A DNA stretch of 64,000 nt from Apoda limacodes (Eukaryota; Arthropoda; Insecta; Lepidoptera; Limacodidae). Shown here one piece after another: positions 54,978 to 64,000 of the stretch (the stretch's first letter is position 1; every line of letters begins with the position of its first letter). Made by a program: the position numbers and the translations under genes. The notes beneath the pieces are model-generated. The model ran no database searches. It was not told the DNA's origin and saw only the letters and a program-made list of their open reading frames with translations. The stretch is from positions 26,996,815 through 27,060,814 of the forward strand of contig OX291543.1 of NCBI GenBank assembly GCA_946406115.1. The letters run 5' to 3'.

Positions 54978-56682
54978 ACAGTGCAAAAGAGAAAGCCGAT
55001 CTATTAGGCAGTCTGTTTGCCTCTAACTCGAATGTGAACGACGAAGGCGCTGTACCACCTACTTTACCGTGGTGCGGTAAGACCATGCCGGAAATCTCTA
55101 TAACACAGCGCGAGGTCCGGCGGGCGTTGCTTTCCCTAGACGTTCATAAGTCGAGTGGGCCAGACGGCATACCAGCAGTGGTGCTTAAGCAGTGTGCTCC
55201 TGAGTTATGTCCTGTACTCACGCGCCTCTTCACGCTTTCCTACCACACTAGGCAATTTCCGTCTTCATGGAAGACTGCAAATGTGCACCCGGTGCCCAAA
55301 AAGGGCGATAGATCAGATCCATCGAATTACAGGCGTATCGCTATAACCTCTCTCCTCTCCAAGGTGATGGAGCGTGTGATCAACACACAGCTTTTGAGAT
55401 ACCTAGAAAAACACGACCTGATCAGTGACCGTCAATATGGCTTTCGCCACGGTCGCTCAACTGGTGACCTTCTAGTGTATCTCACACACCGATGGGCACT
55501 AGCCATTGAGAGTCAGGGGGAGGCATTGGCATGTAGCCTAGACATAGCGAAGGCGTTCGATCGGGTCTGGCACCGGGGTCTTCTATCGAAGTTGCCTTCT
55601 TATGGAGTGCCCGAGGGTTTGTGCAAATGGGTGGCTAGCTTTTTGTCCGGCAGAAGCATACGAGCCGTAGTTGACGGTAGTTGCTCTGATAGCATCGACA
55701 TTAATGCTGGTGTCCCGCAAGGCTCTGTGCTGTCTCCTACGCTGTTTCTACTGCACATCAATGATATGTTGGACATCAACAACATACATTGCTATGCAGA
55801 TAACAGTACTGGAGATGCTTATTACACAGGCCGTGCAAGCATCCCACTTCCGTTGTAGAGGAAAAGCGTGAAGAACTTGTGTCTCAAATCGAAATCGGTC
55901 TGTCCAAGGTCTCTGACTGGGGGCGGGAAAATTTGGTCCGATTCAACCGTTCAAAGACACAAGTCTGCGCGTTCACCGCTAAGAAAACCCCATTCACTGT
56001 AGTCCCACAAGTCCAGAACACTCCCCTCTCAATCTCCAAGAGCATTGGGATCCTTGGCGTTGACATCTCCAGCGATGTTCAGTTCCGAGATCATTTGCTA
56101 GACAAGGTAAAGCTGGCGTCCAAAAAACTTGGTGTACTCAACAGAGCGAAGCAGTACTTCACGTCGGGGCAAAGGTTGCTACTTTACAAGTCGCAAGTCC
56201 GGCCCCATATGGAGTACTGCTGCCATCTCTGGGCGGGTGCACCCGGATACCAGCTTGGCCCTTTTGACTCGGTTCAACGACGGGCTGTGAGAATTGTCGA
56301 CGATCCCAAACTCACTTGCGGTATCGAGCCCTTAAGTCTGAGGAGAGACTTTGCCTCCCTGTGTGTGTTCTACCGCTTGTACAATGGATTGTGTTCTGAG
56401 GAATTGTTCGAAATGATGCCCACGGCTACTTTCTACCATCGCACCGCTCGCCATCGACAGGGAATTCATTCTCACACTTTGGAACCAAAATGGTCGCGTA
56501 CAGTGTGGTTTCAGAGAAACTTCCTCCCGCGAACCCTTGGGTTGTGGAATGAGCTCCCTGCCAAGGTTTTCTCTAAGGGCTACAGTATGGGGTTCTTCAA
56601 AAAAGAAGTTATTCGATTTCTGAAGGGTCGGCAACGCGCGAGTGATGCCCCTAGTGTTGCAAGCGTCCATAGGCTACGGTGA
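54978..56682 (+). pseudogene. LINE reverse transcriptase with YADN box and one-base frameshift
   Basis: The first part (open to 55855) carries SSGPDGIP, NYRRIAITS, SLDIAKAFD and GVPQGSVLSPTLF as in the 27.8-kb copy. At 55793-55804 the catalytic box reads YADN because GAT-GAC became GAT-AAC. A single G is missing near 55849 (CCCACTTCCG against CCCACGTTCCG). This shifts the frame, and TAG follows at once. The remaining domains (LVRFN, ILGVDISS, C-terminal region) reopen in another frame from about 55879 to the stop at 56682. It cannot make active enzyme for either reason. The few other differences from the sister copy indicate recent insertion. Confidence 0.95.
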
Positions 56683-56740
56683 CCGCTTACCATCAGGCGG
56701 ACCGTAGGCTTGTTTGCCACCTTAGTGGTATAAAAAAAAA
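54978..56740 (+). mobile_element. Young LINE copy, 5' truncated (matches 28387-30150)
   Basis: The copy begins at ACAGTGCAAAAGAGAAAGCC, corresponding to residue ~190 of the 757-codon copy, and continues to the TTTGCCACCTTAGTGGTAT tail and A-run. It is nearly identical to the 27.8-kb copy. The tail here has CCACC where the other has CCTCC. Confidence 0.95.
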
Positions 56741-57465
56741 AAAATATTATTATAATAACATAAACCTGACTCAAAATCTATTTGCAAATCTTGTTAACAT
56801 AACCTAACTTTACTTAATGTTCACTTTTTCTGGTAATTTACTCATTAATCATTAAAATACGTACATGATTACCTTTATTGTCACATTCTTTAACTGGTTT
56901 TCATATCACGACTCTGATTGAACCTAAAAATATACAAGATTCCAAATTTACAATGAGAAATATTATACGTATTTATGTGTATGTTGCATAGACTAACAAA
57001 GCGAAAGACGCGTGTCAAGGTCATTTTTATGTTAAACCACAATTAAATACTTATTTACAAAAAGTATTGAACCTTAATTGTTATTGAGCCTAAACAACAG
57101 AATTTTCTGTATGAAATTATTTACATGGAAGTAACAACTATCTATTGTCATTCAACAGTTTTGTTTGACAACGTCAAAGATATCAATAGTAAAATTTATA
57201 CTGTATACAGTACGTATACCCAAAGATTTGTAAAAGAGAGAATACAACGCATAAATCCTTAAAATAAAAAGGGCTATATTAAGGGATTTAAAAACCTTCA
57301 AAGCATTGACAGTCATACAGACATTTTTATTCATTTTTTTGGAAATTCAAACGGCAAATAAAATATTTGTATTCGGCATAAATGTATGCATATTACAAGT
57401 GATTCAATTGCGTTTAACTTTCTACGAATGATACATTTGTATATACATTTTTTTCTTATTTTCAG
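56741..57465. other. AT-rich DNA ending in a splice acceptor
   Basis: No repeat was recognised. The last 20 bp (TTTTTTCTTATTTTCAG) form a strong polypyrimidine tract and AG acceptor, consistent with an intron on the plus strand. Confidence 0.5.
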
Positions 57466-57856
57466 GTAAAGCAGTAAAGTGGCATAATAAATAACCCAAA
57501 AAAAGGAGTGATGCTGAGTATTCATAAAGTGATTTAGTGAAATTCCAAAATGTCCCAGCAAACCGAGGAGTATATAAATGGCACTAGACCAGGGCCGCTT
57601 ACGAGCGAGATGCCTGAGTGCATGAGGGGAAAGACAACTATTTTTCAAGCAATATTAGATGTTATAGTTTTTTTATTGACGGCTGTGAAGCATATAATTC
57701 ATGCATTGTATAGGTCCGTGGTAGGACGACCTAAAAAAGACTTAAAGGGTGTTATTGCTGTGGTGACTGGTGCTGGTGGGGGACTAGGGAGTCTCATCGC
57801 CTTGAGGCTTGCCAGACTCGGAGTGCATGTGGTCGTCTGGGACATTAATGAACAAG
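57466..57856 (+). CDS. 5' coding exon of a membrane-anchored short-chain dehydrogenase/reductase (17beta-HSD11/RDHE2-like)
   Basis: Family members are NAD(P)-dependent oxidoreductases of steroids, retinoids or lipids on the ER or lipid droplets. The exon starts after a CAG acceptor (57465). It has 84 bp of 5' UTR, and coding begins at the ATG of CCAAAATGTCC (57550), with no upstream in-frame Met before the acceptor. The 102 encoded residues have a hydrophobic anchor (about 35-58, [20 protein letters not shown]), the linker [11 protein letters not shown], then the first Rossmann strand [13 protein letters not shown] (about 69-81) with the nucleotide-binding TGxxxGxG motif. A helix ALRLARLG and the second strand VVVWDINEQ follow, whose acidic residue contacts the cofactor ribose. 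The exon ends CAAG|GTTAGT (57856), phase 1. The rest (NNAG, catalytic S/YxxxK) must lie in later exons. I found none of them before 64000. Substrate and exact orthology cannot be told from one exon. Confidence 0.88.
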
Positions 57857-58322
57857 GTTAGTACCTATTTACTTAATCATTTATTTGCAATAATTCAATG
57901 CTATTCCAATATTTTTGATTTTCTATATATTTTTCGTTTTGCAAGTTGCATACTGATGTAAAGTGGATACTTTATATATCTAGGTCAAAATCTCCAGGTC
58001 CAGGTCCATGAATTTTTTTCATATACTCTTACTATAACACATGAGTAGGTTACTCCAGCTTAAGGTTTAGGAATTATAGGCTAGCATTAACACGACAAAA
58101 ACCGACTAGGACTGAATGCCTTGTGTACATAAGACTACCTCATTGGTCAACCCAGACGCGGCGGAACAGGCAAGGCAACGGTAATAACTGAGTTGGTTTT
58201 GGCTGTGGCATACAGTTACTGACAACCACCTAGTTAATAAAATTTAAAACCTTAAAAATAACTGTAAACACAAACCTTGCACTGTACCTCTATATTCTCT
58301 GTATATCATATATATGTATAGT
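57857..58322. other. Intron of the dehydrogenase gene, unique part
   Basis: It starts with the GTTAGT donor. No repeat was recognised before 58323. Confidence 0.5.
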
Positions 58323-59032
58323 ACTAGCTTGCCAGCGGCTCCACCCGCCCTTAATTTGGTTATCAACGTGGGATTCTTACGGCAACTCCTTAATTATACA
58401 AAGCAAGCTATAGCTGTAGCCATAGTTTTTTGAAGGTCGTTTATAGTTATTCCCGCGGGAGCCTTTGTAATTTTCGGGATAATAAACTTATAAAAAACTC
58501 ACTTGCCGTGTCGAGTTCTTAAGTCTGGGGAGAGACTTAAGAGTGTGTGTGTTCTACCGCTTGTACAATGGCATGTGTTTTGAGGAATTGTTCGAAATGA
58601 TGCCCACGGCTACTTTTTACCATTGCGCCATCAGGGAATTCATTCTTACACTTTAGAACCGAAATGGTCGCGTACAGTGCGGTTTCAGAAAAACTTCCTC
58701 CCGCGAACGCTTGGATTGTAGAATGAGCTCCCTGCCAAGGTTTTCTCTAAGGACTACGGTATGGGGTTCTTCAAGAAAGAAGTTATTAGATTTTTGAAGG
58801 GTCGGCAACGCGAGAGCTATACCCCTAGTGTTGCAAGCTTCCATAGGCTATTGCTGCTTACCATCAGGCGGACCATAAGCTTGTTTGCCACCTAAGTTGT
58901 ATCAAAAAAATCCTATGTCCTTCCCCGGGACTGAAACTATCTCCATACCGAATATCACCTAAATCGGTTCAGCGGTTTAAGCGTAAAGAGTTGACAGACA
59001 CACAGAGTTACTTTCGCACATACGAGGGGAGA
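58323..59032 (+). mobile_element. RTE-type repeat split by a LINE fragment
   Basis: The left part (58323 to about 58494) runs ACTAGCTTGCCAGCGGCTCC, TTATTCCCGCGGGAGCC, TTTTCGGGATAA. The right part (about 58912-59032) resumes CCTATGTCCTTCCCCGGGAC, AAATCGGTTCAGCGGTTTAA and ends ACTTTCGCACATA. In the uninterrupted relative at 27160-27190 GGGATAAAAAG is followed directly by CCTATGTCC, so the two parts were once joined. Confidence 0.8.
58495..58912 (+). mobile_element. LINE 3'-terminal fragment nested in RTE-type repeat
   Basis: The fragment starts at the AACTCACTTGC(C/G)GT position (29716 of the reference copy), contains the LYNG.C.EELFEMMP and WNELPAKVF coding parts with small lesions, and ends with GCGGACCATAAGC, TTTGCCACCT and an A-run. 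A run of A at each junction hides any target duplication. Confidence 0.85.
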
Positions 59033-59381
59033 TCAAAAAGTAATGATAAAATCGGATATTTCTAGTATTCACAAAAATCTAAAAAAAATAAAGAGCTTGC
59101 TTTAACCTTTACTACCTGTACCTAACAGGTTAAAGATATTTAAACACACAGTCACATTTTGAAACTTCATTTATTTTATGTCAAGTCAGAGCCGTCAGTC
59201 GTTTTATAAGGTACTTATTATTCATTCGTTTTCCGGTGTTTATAACCTAGGTTGCAAAGTATGATAATATTTGGATGGAGATTTCCTTAAATAAAAATAA
59301 AGCGATGAAATGAAATTGTTGATAAAATATTGTGTGAAAAGTTCAACAAAAACGAAGAAAGTGGCTGTTCACACATACTAA
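59033..59381. other. AT-rich intronic spacer
   Basis: No gene or repeat was recognised. Confidence 0.4.
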
Positions 59382-59820
59382 GGGCGCGTTCGTTCTGGGA
59401 TTAAGAGTTCCCACGAATGATACTTTTCACACTTTTGATAACGACAGTTTTGCCACCGACACCTACCGTTCGTTTAGCTTTGAAACGTTACTAACAATAT
59501 TTTTGGTTACACAACCTGCAAAACGAACGCTTGACGTACACACACTACGATAAAACACACACACAATACCATACACAATGAATATGTATAGGTAGTTTGA
59601 CAGATTAACACAAAAACCCCACCTCCAGACATGGGTCTAAAGTTTCATTTTTCGGTGGCAATAGTGACAAAAATAACAAAAATATCGTAAACGAACGCAT
59701 GACAGTTTGTCACAGATGATACTAAAATTTTGATACTTTTGATACCAATGCTAAACGAACGGATGACAGGTGGCAAAAGAAATGAAAATAATGATTCTGC
59801 ATCCCAGAACGAACGCGCTC
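59382..59820. mobile_element. Harbinger-like MITE, intact ends (439 bp)
   Basis: TAA occurs on both sides (59379-59381 and 59821-59823), within a longer CTAA match. The termini GGGCGCGTTCGTTCTGGGAT and ATCCCAGAACGAACGCGCTC are inverted with only one or two mismatches. Inner blocks (TTTTGCCACC..CGTTCGTTTAG and CTAAACGAACGG..GGTGGCAAAAG) extend the inverted similarity to ~100 bp. A 3-bp TAA duplication fits PIF/Harbinger movement. There is no transposase inside. Confidence 0.8.
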
Positions 59821-60109
59821 TAAGTAATATGTGTACCGGGAAGCGCACTTTATGACACAATCACACATACATACTCTCTTCTTTATGGAAGAGACTTTGT
59901 TAGACGATCGAATTTTATATATTGTTTTAGAGAAACGTGATAATAATTACCTACAAAGTCGTAAAAAACAGTAGTGCCTCCTGAGTAATTAGACGGTAAC
60001 GTTACACCGTGGAAAATCATGTTAGAAATTGTCTGACAGTTATGAGAAAAAATGTAAAAAAATATACAACAGACATCACTATGCGCTTAGCGCGAGTTTG
60101 CTATCATTA
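59821..60109. other. AT-rich spacer
   Basis: No recognised feature. Confidence 0.35.
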
Positions 60110-60299
60110 GGGTTGCCATAATTATTAGGAACTAATTAGTGTTAAAAAAATATTTTGGTGTCATTTAATACATTTTTCATTAAATTGACGATTTGCGACT
60201 GTGTTGTTACTGCATATATTTTAACGAAAACGGGACAACATTGCAATACGGGACAAGATTTTTAAATATGGTGACAGCCCCGTATACACGGGATAACCC
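60110..60299. mobile_element. TA-flanked MITE, diverged relative of 36448-36711
   Basis: TA flanks 60110-60299. The ends GGGTTGCCATA and GGGATAACCC are inverted over GGGTT. Internal ACGGGACAAGATTTTTAAAT and TATGGTGACAGCCCCG echo the GGGTTGCCATC family. Confidence 0.55.
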
Positions 60300-61260
60300 T
60301 ATCATATTACGTATAGCTACATGAAGTGAAGTTAAGCAAGACTTTGTATAAAAAGATGGTTTAACTTATGCCCGCAGATGGCATTGTTCGATGTTTTCAT
60401 ATAAAATTGTTTGCTTTGCTTTGATCACGTAACGGTAGCAATAGGTTTGTACTATGGTAATATCCTGCTGTGCATTGACATCTTTTTTGCAGATCCCCCT
60501 AGCGGCCAGTGCTAGAAAATTAGTCTATGAATTGCAGGTGACTTAAAAACTTAGGCCATTCAGTATATATACATTTATACAAAAAAAATAAAAATCAACG
60601 AAAAAAGAAACGCAAACATCGGATATAAGAGAAATATAAATATACAGAACGAACTTATGGTGAATATATCTGTTTAAATAAAAATAAGGTAACTTTACAT
60701 GCATGAATTTAGAGCCATCAAAAAAATTATTAAATTCAAAAAATAAAAAAACTCATCACATCTCAAGAAAATTTTTCGAAAAAAATATTATATTAATAAT
60801 TGTTCTGTTTGTAATTAATATTTTTTTAAAATAAACAAAATAATCGTTGAAAATAAATGTCTTACTACTCGAATAAAAATCTTATCTATACACACGAAGT
60901 CTTGAAAACTAATGAGTTAACATTGTTTCAGCATTTACTGTAAAAAAGTATTTACCACCGCCACATGAAAGCAGGTTTTAGCAACTTTTATCCTGCGGAC
61001 TAGCAGGATCGGAAATTTAAATCCTGGGTAAAAATATATTTGAGCCTGTCGTAATTCCACAGTCAGTAAGAAGTTGTATGTGTATCTGTGCATGTTTGTA
61101 TGTGTTTTTGTGCACGGCGGTGTCTATTACCATTTTTTCCAAAACTACCGATACTTTGATATTCATTAATATGAAATTTTGAAATGGATAAGGTATTAGG
61201 CTATGCTAGTATCAATATAGTATAAATTAATATATGTTGATATATGAGTACTACTTTTTT
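60300..61260. other. AT-rich intronic or intergenic DNA
   Basis: No gene was recognised. I looked for the next dehydrogenase exon (an AAYAAYGCNGGN-type NNAG codon run) and did not see one. Confidence 0.4.
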
Positions 61261-61600
61261 TAAGGGTTCCGTAGCGAAAAAAAAGGCAAAATAGAGAGCT
61301 TTTAAATGTTTATGGAGTTACCTACAAAAATTTTGGAATTCGCGTTCAAATTTTCATTCCCTATTTTGCATCAGGCAAAAATCATTTTTTTATGGATTAA
61401 GTTAAAAAAATTGCGGATTTCTATACGAATTACCAACCCCTCATTTTGCCCTCTTAGGGGATGAATTTTGCAAATTCCTTTCTTAGTGCTCGCCAACGCC
61501 TACGTTTGTAAAAGGAACCTGTGTGCAAAAGGTCAAGTCCCTAAAACCCCTTGTTAGGGCGGTGCGTTGATAGTCAGTTAGAATATTCTTTTATATATTA
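61261..61600 (+). mobile_element. Dispersed non-coding repeat
   Basis: AAGGGTTCCGTAGCGAAAAA at the start, then AACCCCTCATTTTGCCCTC, AATTCCTTTCTTAGTGCTC and AAGTCCCTAAAACCCC, and GGGCGGTGCGTTGATAGTC at the end. Part of it resembles the repeat at 24496-25078 in inverse orientation. Confidence 0.45.
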
Positions 61601-61879
61601 CTATATCACCTTAATATATTTAAGAAAGCAATACTTGTACATATATGTGTATCTCGGAAACTGCTCTAACGATTTTAATGAAATTTTGTATTTAGATAGT
61701 TTTACTTATAAGGTTAACCTATATTGTAGTATTTCTTAAAAAAAACACTTTCGAATTAAAAATTGGCTTAGTGAAGGAGATAAAAAAAAACACATCAACC
61801 TCTTCATAATATTAGTAGTTTTATTATATATCTATACCATAATATAAAAATAATACGCAGACATAAAGGTCTGTCTACA
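61601..61879. other. AT-rich spacer, possible repeat tail
   Basis: TATCTCGGAAACTGCTCTAA..ATTTTAATGAAATTT is of the type found in RTE 3' tails, but it is too decayed to place. Confidence 0.3.
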
Positions 61880-62818
61880 CTTACTTACCTATATTATTAA
61901 GAGGTAAAATTTGTTTGTTTGTGTGTATGTATGCAGGGGGTAATCTCTGCAATTTCTAAAAAAAATTGCATTATTAGAAAGCTACATTATCTTTAATGTT
62001 CCATAGGCTGTTTTGATTGATATAAGTTTTTTAGTTTAGAATACTTATTAATATTTTAAGTCAAATCTGAAGAAAATACCTGTCAATTGCAAGTTACACT
62101 CGCGCACTAAGGGTTCTTTACCACCACAAAAATACTAAATCTTATCAATGTCTAATAAATAATGAGCAATAACTTTGCTATTGTAAAATTAAGGCGCGCG
62201 AAATGAATTTTTATTTACGAAATTATGCTTTAGGATTTACATTATAATTGCTTAAGTTTGAAGAGTGTGTGTAAAACTGTTATTAAAACTGAGTAACAAC
62301 AATAAACATTGCTTAAAAAAAAACAGTTTTTTTTATAGATAAAGTTAGGTACAATCTTTCTTAATTTTTTACTGTTTAATTATTTATTATTTGCTGAGAA
62401 ATCCGCTGTAATACATAATCTTTGAAAATTTTAGCATGATAGCTATTATAGTTTAGAAGATATGGCATTTTAAAGGTCGGACACACAGGAAGACAGCGCT
62501 TCCTTCGTAATAGAGTCCCGGTGGCAATCCCCGCACTTATGGTACGGTACCCTAAAAAGTAGCCGTTCCCGGTTTCTTTACGTTGCACTGAACGGGATGT
62601 CCTAAATTTTGGCGCTGGAATACTGAGACGGACTAAGGTAGAATACTTTTACACCCAACTGAGAATTCTTATAGAAATAATTTATTACAGACACTGTTCC
62701 TTATTTGTCGCACACAATTAATAATTTTTAATTACAGAAATAGCTATAGGAGGATAGATTTAGTTTTCCCACGAGACTAGGTTTTTTGCAGGTAAAACCA
62801 CGAGGCACATCTAGTATT
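61880..62818 (-). mobile_element. Probable second copy of the 43.8-kb RTE-type family
   Basis: Plus-strand ATATTATTAAGAGGTAAAAT, TTGTTTGTTTGTGTGTATG and ATTATTAGAAAGCTACATTA at the left, and GGTAAAACCACGAGGCACAT..CTAGTA at the right, mirror the ends of 43798-44530. A GTCY-superfamily piece appears to lie inside (about 62460-62560, GGTCGGACACACAGG..GGTACGGTACCCTAAAA). Confidence 0.4.
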
Positions 62819-63446
62819 ACATGAACAAATTAACAGTTAATCAATCCTTGACCCACAAAGTGTTGAACACTTAAGGCCGAATAGTATCGAGTTATTGATG
62901 TAACCTTAACACTTATACGTATATATTATCTTGCATAACCTTTTTACTAATTGTATAATAAGAACATCATAGCAAAGATTTAGTCAAAAAATTAAACTCG
63001 AGCCAACGTTCATTTTGCTAGCTGTTTTTTATAAACAAAAAATGTTTTATGACAGCCGCCGTCCGAAATGAAGATCGAAATTTGCGCCCTAAGTCACGTT
63101 AATACTTTCGTTTAGTTACTATTAACGAGATAATTAACGGAATTTAGGTGAATCCGCTATTTCTTTATACAACCTACGTTGCACTAAATATCTTTAACTA
63201 TAAACATAATTGTAATTATCATATAACGTTATTTACTATTGTTGCAAAAAGCGTAGTCAGCCATAAAATGTTTGTTCACTCACACATTCACTCTTAAAAT
63301 GATGGATAACGATTATCCAGGTCTCAAAGCGTAAAGAAAACGCAAATTTAGTGATTTCGATTTTCGGTCCTTTCTAATAATAATAAATTCCCTCAGAGAT
63401 CTATGACTTCTGTGTAGAAAGAACCAGTCTTCGATCAATAATGTCA
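62819..63446. other. AT-rich spacer
   Basis: No gene was recognised. Confidence 0.4.
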
Positions 63447-63772
63447 GTTATATATATCCCATTTTACCGCTTGTATGTTCTGAGGAATTGTTTGAAATGC
63501 CAACGACTACTTCCTATTCTAACACCAATAGTCACGGCGCGGCGGTTGAGAGCAACTTCCTTCCACACACGCTTTAGTTCTGGAATGAGGTCCCTGCTAA
63601 GGTTTTCTCTAGAGACTCATTATGGGGTTCTCCAAGAAAGAAGTGATTACATTTTTAAAGTATCGACAACTCGCGAGTAATGCCCCGGGTGTTGCAAGCT
63701 TATGGCTGCGGTTACTGCTTCACGTCAGGTGGAAGCAAGCTTGTTTACCACCTTGATGGTATCAAAAAAACG
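63447..63772 (+). mobile_element. LINE 3'-terminal fragment, diverged
   Basis: TTACCGCTTGTATG-TTCTGAGGAATTG matches position ~29781 of the reference copy. TTCTGGAATGAGGTCCCTGC and AAGTATCGACAACTCGCGAG follow, then the GTTTACCACCTTGATGGTAT tail and an A-run. It has many substitutions and small gaps. Confidence 0.85.
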
Positions 63773-64000
63773 TGTGTAGGGAGCCGTCCCTAATATATAT
63801 TATTAAAAAAAAGGAATAGCGTTTCAGATAAGACATCTTTCTATAATTTTTTATTGGAATTGATGCAAAGGCGGCGGAATTTTAACGCTAGACAGACATC
63901 ACGAAACTATACTGTTCTCTAAATAGAGGGACTGGGCAGACACATACAAAAACTTTAACATTTGAGAAAAGTCAGATGGTCCCTGGAATGTTTTCGATAG
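63773..64000. other. AT-rich end of window
   Basis: No recognised feature. Confidence 0.4.

Noticed and set aside
57331..57648. 105-codon minus-strand frame over the dehydrogenase exon
   Set aside because: It is antisense to the splice acceptor and coding exon and has no recognisable motif.
1..64000. CRISPR arrays, operons, riboswitches or rRNA genes
   Set aside because: No regularly spaced identical repeats with unique spacers and no bacterial-type gene order were seen. The window is eukaryotic.

Overview
The window looks like nuclear DNA of a moth or butterfly (Lepidoptera). It is strongly AT-rich and almost gene-free. Its repeats are ones I associate with lepidopteran genomes: a CR1/Jockey-group LINE whose 3' end is a short conserved tail plus A-run, RTE-type tails ending near TATTAGTA, small inverted-repeat elements carrying (GTCY)n microsatellites, tRNA-derived SINEs and many MITEs. 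No prokaryotic or viral gene organisation is present. The species cannot be named from what I can see.

Only one piece of an ordinary host gene is convincing. It is a 5' coding exon (57466-57856, + strand) of a membrane-anchored short-chain dehydrogenase/reductase of the 17beta-HSD11/RDHE2 type, with a clear splice acceptor and a phase-1 donor. A CpG-rich block at about 31200-31588, with initiator-like TCAGT motifs and ending in a consensus splice donor, could be a promoter plus non-coding first exon on the same strand. If so, the first intron is about 26 kb and is filled with the repeats described here. That link is inference.

Layout: 0.3-9 kb is mostly featureless AT-rich DNA with a (GTCY)n MITE and a LINE 3' copy with an inverted 5' part. 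9.4-12.4 kb holds a broken MULE (Mutator-like) transposase and a broken BEL/Pao pol end, both on the minus strand. 12.6-19.9 kb has MITEs, a GC-rich block with about 26-bp repeats, a LINE copy nested in an RTE-type repeat, a TTAA-flanked element of 977 bp and a 261-265 bp tandem repeat. 20.5-25.2 kb has a MITE, a BEL/Pao protease remnant, an LTR-like promoter and LINE fragments. 25.7-30.7 kb has TTAA-flanked palindromic MITEs, a SINE and the best LINE copy, with a 757-codon open reverse-transcriptase frame. 31-46 kb has the possible promoter and many nested small elements. 47.5-48.4 kb has a 526-bp foldback element inside a TTAA MITE. 51.8-56.7 kb has two more LINE copies. 57.5 kb is the dehydrogenase exon. 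58-64 kb is intronic or intergenic repeat DNA.

The strongest themes are repeat dynamics. One LINE lineage is present in ten copies of very different age. Several show diagnostic lesions: an in-frame loss of the YADD box, a YADD to YADN change, and a twin-priming-type inversion. Several nested insertions have target-site duplications that can be checked against empty paralogous sites within this same window.
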